From Actinomycetota bacterium (GTDB lineage: Bacteria; Desulfobacterota; Deferrimicrobia; Deferrimicrobiales; Deferrimicrobiaceae), in assembly GCA_016844415.1 (NCBI GenBank), contig JAENIX010000095.1, forward strand, positions 1 to 5,220: 5,220 nt of DNA, given 5' to 3'. A model generated the notes under the pieces. The model had not been told where the DNA came from. It searched no databases and worked only from the letters and a program-made list of their open reading frames with translations. Made by a program: the position numbers and the translations under genes. Positions 1-5,220 of the stretch are shown piece after piece. How positions within the stretch are numbered: the stretch's first letter is position 1; each line of letters starts with the position of its first letter.

Positions 1-682
1 GCCCGCGACGAAGCCGACGACCGGCTTGTTCATCTTCGCCTTCACGAACGCCGCCGCCTCCTCCTCCGCCGTCCCGCCGATTTCCCCGATGAGGATGACG
101 GACTCGGTCTTCGGGTCGTTCTGGAAAGCCGACAGTACGTCGATGAAGTTCGTCCCGTTTACCGGATCGCCGCCGATGCCCACGCATGTCGACTGGCCCA
201 TCCCCAACGTCGTCACCTGGTGGACCGCTTCGTAGGTAAGCGTTCCGGAGCGGGATACGATCCCGACCGTCCCCGGCTTGTGGATGTAGCCCGGCATAAT
301 ACCGATCTTGCATTCACCGGGAGTTATGACCCCCGGGCAGTTGGGGCCGATAAGGCGGGTCTTCTTTCCCTCCATGAACCGCTTCACCTTCACCATGTCG
401 AGGATGGGGACACCCTCGGTGATGCAGACGGTGATAGCCACTCCCGCGTCGACCGCCTCGCAGATCGTAGATGACCGTGGCGTTCGCTCCGGTCGCCTTG
501 ACGGCATCCGACACAGAGTTGAATACGGGGACGCCCTCCACCTTGGAGCCGGCCTTCCCCGGGGTGACCCCGCCGACGATCTTCGTGCCGTATTCCAGCA
601 TCTGCTTGGTGTGGAAAGCCCCTACCGCGCCGGTGATGCCCTGGACGAGAACCTTGGTGTCCTTGTTGATCCAGATGCTCAT
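1..682 (-). pseudogene. sucD: Succinyl-CoA synthetase alpha subunit, frameshifted and cut by the window edge
   Basis: Alpha subunit of succinate-CoA ligase, which binds CoA and carries the phospho-histidine in the reversible conversion of succinyl-CoA plus NDP and phosphate to succinate, CoA and NTP. Residues 1-72 (682-467) read as a normal SucD N-terminus, with the CoA-binding [11 protein letters not shown] and GGVTPGKAG motifs, and align without gaps to E. coli SucD through Y72. The reading frame then shifts. From about 465 to 1 a different frame is open and unmistakably SucD ([46 protein letters not shown]), ending at a Gly equivalent to residue 236. The catalytic His (about 247 in E. coli) lies just outside the window. 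As written, translation from 682 stops at 314 and gives 122 residues, the last 50 of them out of frame. The start is supported by a GGGGGA SD five nucleotides upstream. The gene begins 11 bp after sucC, so the two are co-transcribed. The family assignment is certain. Whether the break is real or a sequence error cannot be told from here. Confidence 0.9.
466..467 (-). other. Junction of an inferred 26-bp deletion in sucD
   Basis: On the minus strand the codons for V-I-Y are followed directly by G ATC TGC GAG. Homologues have about nine residues between Tyr72 and this Ile-Cys/Leu-Glu (VPAPFCKDS in E. coli, residues 73-81). Only one G of that 27-nt stretch remains, so 26 nt are missing and the frame shifts. 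The surviving G could belong to either flank, which leaves a 1-bp ambiguity in the breakpoint. The size is inferred from protein alignment made from memory of the E. coli sequence. Confidence 0.8.
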
Positions 683-693
683 GTTCGTCCCCC

Positions 694-1860
694 CTACTTC
701 GCCTGGCCGGCGGCGGCCACGATTTTTTGTGCAGCGTCCTTCATGTCGGACGCGGAGATGATGTTGAGCTTCGACGCTGCGAGAATTTCCTTACCCTTAT
801 CGACGTTGGTCCCTTCGAGCCGGACGACGAGCGGCACCTTCAGGCCCAGCGTCTTCACCGCGAGGACGACACCTTCGGCGATCACGTCGCACCGCATTAT
901 CCCCCCGAAGATGTTGACCAGGATCGCCTTTACCTTGGGGTCCGAAAGGATCAGCCGGAACGCGTTTGTCACCTGCTCCGTGCTGGCCCCGCCGCCGACG
1001 TCGAGGAAGTTGGCCGGGGAACCGCCCGACATCTTGATCATGTCCATCGCCGCCATCGCGAGCCCGGCGCCGTTGACCATGCAACCGATATTGCCGTCGA
1101 GGCTGATGTAGGTGATGTCGTACTTGGAGGCCTCCGTCTCCGTCGGGTCCTCCTCGTCGAAGTCCCTCAACCCCTGGATGTCCTTGTGACGGAAGAGGCC
1201 GTTTCCGTCGAAGTTCATCTTGGCGTCCAGCGCGATGACGTCGCCGCCCTCGGTGATCACGAGCGGGTTTATCTCCGCCAGCGAGCAGTCCGTGTCGACG
1301 AACGCGTTATAGAGCGCCGTCATGAACTTCACCGCCTTGCCGACCAGTTCGGGGGGGAAATTGAGGCCGAAGGCCAGTTTCCGCGCCTGGTACGGCATGA
1401 GCCCGACCGCGGGGTCGACGTGCTCCTTGAGAATCTTTTCCGGGGTCCTGGCGGCGACCGTCTCGATCTCCATGCCGCCCTCGGTGGAGGCCATCATGAC
1501 CACGCGGGACACCGCGCGGTCGATGACCATACCCAGGTAAAGTTCCCTCTTGATCGCGCTCGCCTGCTCGACGAGGACACGCTTGACCTTCTTTCCCTGG
1601 GGCCCGGTCTGGTGTGTCACCAGGTTCATCCCGATGATCTGCTTGGCGTACTCCCTCGCCTCGTCGTGGGTTTTTGCGAGTTTGATGCCGCCGCCCTTGC
1701 CGCGGCCTCCCGCATGGATCTGCGCCTTGACCACCACCGGAGTTCCGAACTCCTTGGCGATGTCCTCTGCCTCGCCCGGTGTGTCTGCGACCTTGCCTCT
1801 CGGAACGGCTACGCCATACTTCGCCAGCACCGACTTCGCCTGATACTCGTGGATGTTCAT
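694..1860 (-). CDS. sucC: Succinyl-CoA synthetase beta subunit (succinate-CoA ligase, ADP/GDP-forming)
   Basis: Beta subunit of the TCA-cycle succinate-CoA ligase. It supplies the nucleotide-binding ATP-grasp domain and the succinate site, and works as a complex with SucD in the cytoplasm. The protein has 388 residues, the same length as E. coli SucC. It starts with the family signature MNIHEYQAK. The ATP-grasp domain (about 1-240) shows [16 protein letters not shown] (K46, G52-R53-G54), LVEQ (E98) and the Mg-binding pair N198 in EINPL and D212 in LDAK. The C-terminal ligase domain (about 245-388) has N263 in MVNGAG and the [10 protein letters not shown] loop (316-325) for succinate/phosphate. 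No key residue is missing. Nucleotide preference (ATP or GTP) cannot be read by eye. GGGAGGAG lies 10 nt before the ATG, and AAGGG lies closer still. A 130-bp gap with a promoter-like element separates it from mdh upstream, and sucD follows after 11 bp. Confidence 0.97.
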   Translation of the reverse strand: MNIHEYQAKSVLAKYGVAVPRGKVADTPGEAEDIAKEFGTPVVVKAQIHAGGRGKGGGIKLAKTHDEAREYAKQIIGMNLVTHQTGPQGKKVKRVLVEQASAIKRELYLGMVIDRAVSRVVMMASTEGGMEIETVAARTPEKILKEHVDPAVGLMPYQARKLAFGLNFPPELVGKAVKFMTALYNAFVDTDCSLAEINPLVITEGGDVIALDAKMNFDGNGLFRHKDIQGLRDFDEEDPTETEASKYDITYISLDGNIGCMVNGAGLAMAAMDMIKMSGGSPANFLDVGGGASTEQVTNAFRLILSDPKVKAILVNIFGGIMRCDVIAEGVVLAVKTLGLKVPLVVRLEGTNVDKGKEILAASKLNIISASDMKDAAQKIVAAAGQAK

Positions 1861-1887
1861 ATCCCTTCGGCTCCTCCCGAATGAAGT

Positions 1888-1913
1888 GTGACCGGATGGG
1901 TGTCGCCCGTCAC
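1888..1913 (-). repeat. Short inverted repeat in the sucC leader
   Basis: GTGAC (1913-1909) and GTCAC (1892-1888) on the minus strand can pair, with two further G-C pairs inside a mismatch. An alternative inner GGG/CCC pairing exists. It lies about 28 nt before the sucC start and is not followed by a T-run, so it is not an intrinsic terminator. It could be a leader hairpin or chance. Confidence 0.3.
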
Positions 1914-1971
1914 TGGATGCCCTAGGTGATGCCCGACGACTCCTGAAAAACGCGGCAGGTCACGATCAATC

Positions 1972-1989
1972 CTCTGTATTATACCAGAG
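1972..1989. repeat. Inverted repeat overlapping the sucC -10 element
   Basis: CTCTG (1972-1976) and CAGAG (1985-1989) flank TATTATAC. The 9-bp core GTAT-T-ATAC (1976-1984) is itself a perfect palindrome around a central T. It begins one base beyond the mdh stop codon. There is no following T-tract, so a terminator role for mdh is unlikely. Its overlap with a consensus -10 makes an operator-like site possible but unproven. Confidence 0.4.
1978..1986 (-). promoter_or_regulatory. Extended -10 promoter element for sucCD
   Basis: The minus strand reads TGGTATAAT (1986-1978): a perfect TATAAT with the TGn extension that lets sigma70 holoenzyme start without a strong -35. No good -35 is seen at the usual distance, which would fall in the end of mdh. 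Expected start of transcription is near 1971-1973, giving a leader of about 110 nt before sucC. In a GC-rich background an exact nine-base match in the correct orientation within a 130-bp gap is notable, but it has not been shown to work. Confidence 0.5.
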
Positions 1990-1990
1990 A

Positions 1991-3001
<1,011 letters not shown>

Positions 3002-3025
3002 TTATGGGGAAATTTCTTGCTGGAT

Positions 3026-3040
3026 GGGGTTTTCGACCCC
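3026..3040. repeat. Small GC-rich hairpin in the mdh leader
   Basis: GGGGT (3026-3030) and ACCCC (3036-3040) flank a 5-nt loop. In the minus-strand transcript it reads GGGGT-CGAAA-ACCCC and lies just downstream of the putative mdh transcription start. There is no T-run, so it does not look like a terminator for aspS. It may be a 5' stabilising stem. Confidence 0.35.
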
Positions 3041-3050
3041 CAAACCGAGC

Positions 3051-3059
3051 ATACAGTAT
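3051..3059. repeat. 9-bp palindrome at the mdh -10 region
   Basis: ATAC-A-GTAT is a perfect inverted repeat around a central base and overlaps the candidate -10 hexamers. It is short enough to be chance. It resembles, in reversed half-site order, the GTAT-T-ATAC core at the sucC promoter. Confidence 0.25.
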
Positions 3060-3081
3060 ACAAAGGACCGCAGGATGTCAA
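3053..3081 (-). promoter_or_regulatory. Sigma70-type promoter upstream of mdh
   Basis: The minus strand carries a perfect -35 TTGACA (3081-3076). Two -10 candidates follow: TATACT (3060-3055, five of six matches, but a short 15-nt spacer) and TACTGT (3058-3053, 17-nt spacer, three of six matches). It sits 33 bp past the aspS stop codon in the only other sizeable gap of the window, pointing at mdh. The resulting leader would be roughly 115-120 nt. This separates mdh-sucCD transcriptionally from hisS-aspS, although no terminator is visible between them and read-through is possible. Confidence 0.55.
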
Positions 3082-3113
3082 GGGAAACCGGCCCCTGTGG
3101 AACGACCCCCGTT

Positions 3114-4910
3114 TCATTTCTTCTCGGGCGTCGTAACCCTCACGTGGAGCTCACGGAGCTGCCGGTTGTCCACCGGCGAGGGTGCGTCTGTCATGAGGCA
3201 GGTCGCCTTTTGCGTCTTTGGGAACGCGATCACGTCCCGAAGCGACCGCGCGTCTGAAAGGATCATCGAAAGGCGGTCCAGCCCGAATGCTATTCCGCCG
3301 TGCGGCGGTGCCCCGAATTCCAGCGCTTCCAGGAGGAAGCCGAACTTGACCTTCGCCTCCTCCGGCCCGATGTTCAGCAGCCGGAACATTTTCGACTGGA
3401 CGTCCTGGCGGTGGATACGGATGCTCCCCCCCCCGATTTCGGAACCGTTCAGCACCATGTCGTACGCCTTCGCGCGCGTCTTGCCCGGATCGGAATCAAG
3501 CAGGGCGAGGTCGTCGTCCAGGGGAGCCGTGAACGGGTGATGCATCGCCCCCCAGCGCTTCTCCTCCTTGTCCCATTCAAGAAGAGGAAAATCGACCACC
3601 CACAGGAAGTCGAACCGGGATTTGTCGATCAATCCAAGCTTCTCGCCCAGGTGCAGCCGCAGCCGCCCCAGAGAATCGGAAGCGGTGAGGAACTCGTCGG
3701 CGATCATCAGGATGAGGTCCCCGGGTTTCGCCCCGCTCCGCGCCTGAAGCGCCTTTACCTGCTCTTCCTTGTAGAACTTCGCAAGCGGGGAGACGAGCCC
3801 CTGGGGAGTAACCTTCCAGGTGGACAATCCGCGGGCGCCCCCGATCTTCGCCACCTCTTCGAGGGCCGCGACCTCGGATCGGCTTGACTCCCCGAGCCCC
3901 GGAGCGGTTATGCCGCGGATCACTCCGCCCTTGGCCGCTATTTCGGCGAAGACGCGGAACTCGGTGTCCTTCAGCAGGTCCGTGTAATCCGTGATCTCGA
4001 GCCCGAAACGGGTGTCCGGCTTGTCGACGCCGAATCGGTCCATCGCTTCCCTGTAGCTCAACCGGTGGAACGGCCGCGGAACGTCGATTCCGAGGACATC
4101 CCTGAAGGCTCTCGCCATCAGCCCTTCCATCATGACGAACAGGTCCTCGCGGTCGATGAACGACATCTCGATGTCGATCTGCGTGAACTCCGGCTGGCGG
4201 TCGGCGCGCAGGTCCTCGTCCCGGAAGCACTTCACGATCTGGGCGTAACGGTCGTACCCCGCGATCATGAGGATCTGCTTGAAAAGCTGCGGCGACTGCG
4301 GCAGTGCGTAGAACATCCCCGCGTTGACGCGCGATGGGACCAGGTAGTCTCTCGCGCCTTCGGGGGTGCTCTTCGTCAGGACGGGCGTTTCGATCTCGAT
4401 GAAGCCGTTCTCGTAGAAGTACTCGCGGACGGAACGCGCCAGCGCCGCACGCGACCGGAAGACTTTCTGGATCGACGGACGCCGCAGATCCAGGTACCGG
4501 TATTTCAGGCGGACGTTCTCCGCGACGTCGGTGTCGTCCTCGAGAGCGAACGGGATCGGCTTGGACTCGTTGAGGATGGCCATTTTCGAAACGGCAACCT
4601 CGACCTCCCCCGTCGGCAGGTTCGGGTTCTCGGTGCCCTTGGGCCGCCTGCGCACCATACCCCGCACGGAAAGGACGTACTCGACCCGCAGTTCGTCCGC
4701 CCGCGAGTGCGCATCCTGCGACTCCCCGGGGTTGAACACCACCTGGACCAATCCCTCGCGGTCGCGAAGATCGACGAATACGAGCCCCCCGTGGTCCCTG
4801 CGCCGATGAACCCACCCGCAGATAACGACTTCCGTGCCCACGTGCTCCGGACGCACCTGTCCGCAGTAGAGAGTCCGTTTATGTTCCGGAAGAAACGCGT
4901 CCACCGTCAT
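3114..4910 (-). CDS. aspS: Aspartyl-tRNA synthetase, bacterial type, probably non-discriminating (Asp/Asn)
   Basis: Class II synthetase that charges tRNA-Asp with aspartate in the cytoplasm. 598 residues, normal for the bacterial form with the GAD insertion. Order: N-terminal OB-fold anticodon domain (about 13-115, [12 protein letters not shown] and DLRDREG), catalytic core with motif 1 ([10 protein letters not shown], 170-179), QSPQLFKQ (205-212), motif 2 ([19 protein letters not shown], 228-246), GAD insertion (about 290-425), MHHPFTAP (456-463), [13 protein letters not shown] (488-500) and motif 3 (GIAFGLDRL, 539-547). H40 and G92 stand where discriminating E. coli AspRS has Leu and Lys and match the pair in non-discriminating P. 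aeruginosa AspRS. This suggests it also makes Asp-tRNA-Asn for GatCAB; that step is inference. Its ATG overlaps the hisS stop by 4 bp, so the pair is translationally coupled. A GTG two codons on (4904) fits the SD better. Confidence 0.97.
   Translation of the reverse strand: MTVDAFLPEHKRTLYCGQVRPEHVGTEVVICGWVHRRRDHGGLVFVDLRDREGLVQVVFNPGESQDAHSRADELRVEYVLSVRGMVRRRPKGTENPNLPTGEVEVAVSKMAILNESKPIPFALEDDTDVAENVRLKYRYLDLRRPSIQKVFRSRAALARSVREYFYENGFIEIETPVLTKSTPEGARDYLVPSRVNAGMFYALPQSPQLFKQILMIAGYDRYAQIVKCFRDEDLRADRQPEFTQIDIEMSFIDREDLFVMMEGLMARAFRDVLGIDVPRPFHRLSYREAMDRFGVDKPDTRFGLEITDYTDLLKDTEFRVFAEIAAKGGVIRGITAPGLGESSRSEVAALEEVAKIGGARGLSTWKVTPQGLVSPLAKFYKEEQVKALQARSGAKPGDLILMIADEFLTASDSLGRLRLHLGEKLGLIDKSRFDFLWVVDFPLLEWDKEEKRWGAMHHPFTAPLDDDLALLDSDPGKTRAKAYDMVLNGSEIGGGSIRIHRQDVQSKMFRLLNIGPEEAKVKFGFLLEALEFGAPPHGGIAFGLDRLSMILSDARSLRDVIAFPKTQKATCLMTDAPSPVDNRQLRELHVRVTTPEKK
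3426..3434 (-). repeat. G9 mononucleotide tract inside aspS
   Basis: Nine consecutive C on the plus strand, read as GGG GGG GGG on the minus strand, encode the conserved triple glycine of [10 protein letters not shown] in the AspRS active-site region. The frame is intact. Such a run is prone to polymerase slippage and to sequencing error. Confidence 0.9.
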
Positions 4911-5220
4911 CCCTCCTTGTTCGCACCGGCTGTCAGCCTGCGCATCGCTTCGTCCTTCGACACTTCCTCCTGGCTGGCGGCCGTCATGTCGCGGATGACC
5001 ACGGAGCCCCGGGAGTCCTCGGCCTCGCCGAAGACGACGGCGTACTTCGCTCCGGATCTGTCCGCCCGCCTGAACTGCGACTTGAGGCTGCGCCCCTCGT
5101 AGTCCATCCCGGCGCGCACACCCTTCCCGATCAGATCCATCTTCCAGCGGAACGCCTCGTCGAGGAACCGCTTGTGGGACGTCACCAGGAAGACGTCGGC
5201 CTCCGGCGCGGCATCCTTCC
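4907..5220 (-). CDS. hisS: Histidyl-tRNA synthetase, C-terminal anticodon-binding part (5' end outside window)
   Basis: Last 103 codons of a class II synthetase that charges tRNA-His. The frame is open to the window edge (first complete codon at 5218), so the apparent GTG start at 5185 is only an internal valine. The visible part is the alpha/beta anticodon-binding domain of His[10 protein letters not shown] strand, a helix with [18 protein letters not shown], then the diagnostic [22 protein letters not shown] segment, matching E. coli [21 protein letters not shown], and the VVIRDM strand. The catalytic motifs 1-3 lie outside the window. It is directly followed by aspS in the same direction with a TGA/ATG overlap, so the two are expressed as one unit. 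hisS-aspS adjacency is common in several bacterial phyla. Confidence 0.93.
   Translation of the reverse strand, partial: KDAAPEADVFLVTSHKRFLDEAFRWKMDLIGKGVRAGMDYEGRSLKSQFRRADRSGAKYAVVFGEAEDSRGSVVIRDMTAASQEEVSKDEAMRRLTAGANKEG
4912..4918 (-). promoter_or_regulatory. Shine-Dalgarno of aspS within the hisS 3' end
   Basis: AAGGAGG lies inside the last hisS codons (Asn-Lys-Glu-Gly-stop). Only one nucleotide separates it from the ATG at 4910, which is too close for normal initiation, whereas the in-frame GTG at 4904-4902 is 7 nt away, the usual optimum. The true start may therefore be the GTG, shortening AspRS by two residues and changing a 4-bp overlap into a 2-bp gap. Confidence 0.6.

Noticed and set aside
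308..1111. 267-codon plus-strand open frame spanning the sucD break and the sucC end
   Set aside because: It is antisense to both real genes. The sucD frameshift is explained by missing bases in SucD, not by a new gene here.
727..1884. 385-codon open frame on the plus strand opposite sucC
   Set aside because: It is exactly antisense to a clear SucC. Its composition is rich in Arg, Asp, His, Val and Leu, as expected from the complement of GC-rich codons, and it has no recognisable motif.
1922..1963. Possible 13-residue leader peptide (GTG start, TAG stop) in the sucC leader, with AGAGG seven nucleotides upstream
   Set aside because: The SD would sit at or before the predicted transcript start, there is no run of regulatory codons, and an open frame this short is expected by chance.
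1972..1989. Inverted repeat after mdh considered as an intrinsic terminator
   Set aside because: The stem is short and AT-rich inside, and no T-tract follows it in the minus-strand direction.
3577..4815. 412-codon open frame on the minus strand inside aspS
   Set aside because: It lies in another frame of the well-supported AspRS gene and is Arg/Pro/Gly-rich without domain signals; a GC-bias shadow.
4065..5102. 345-codon open frame on the plus strand opposite aspS and hisS
   Set aside because: It spans the antisense of two genuine genes and their junction, with no SD or conserved motif; a composition shadow.

Overview
This window is a run of conserved housekeeping genes, all on the minus strand. 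In transcription order (right to left) they are the 3' end of hisS, complete aspS, complete mdh, complete sucC, and a 5'-proximal part of sucD that runs off the left edge. High GC (about 60% by eye), compact spacing and Shine-Dalgarno (SD) sites point to a bacterium. The hisS-aspS pair, an LDH-like malate dehydrogenase and a non-discriminating-type aspartyl-tRNA synthetase fit a Desulfobacterota/Geobacter-like or related lineage, but the sequence alone does not settle the taxon.

Layout. hisS ends at 4907 and its stop codon overlaps the annotated aspS start (ATGA), so these two synthetase genes form a coupled translation module ending at 3114. About 180 bp follow (2933-3113) with a good sigma70-type promoter pointing into mdh (1991-2932). 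A second 130-bp gap (1861-1990) holds a strong extended -10 element facing sucC (694-1860). sucD starts 11 bp after sucC. mdh, sucC and sucD together cover the interconversion of succinyl-CoA with succinate and of malate with oxaloacetate in the TCA cycle. They are probably co-transcribed from the mdh promoter, with extra input at sucC.

The main anomaly is in sucD. After codon 72 about 26 bp are missing relative to the family, which removes nine conserved residues and shifts the frame. Both flanks are otherwise perfectly SucD-like and open. As written the gene is broken: it is either a very recent mutation or an assembly/consensus error. Secondary points are the non-discriminating signature in AspRS, an SD that favours a GTG start for aspS over the overlapping ATG, and two intergenic promoters each overlapped by a short palindrome. 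I found no mobile element, CRISPR array, RNA gene, defence system or novel gene cluster.
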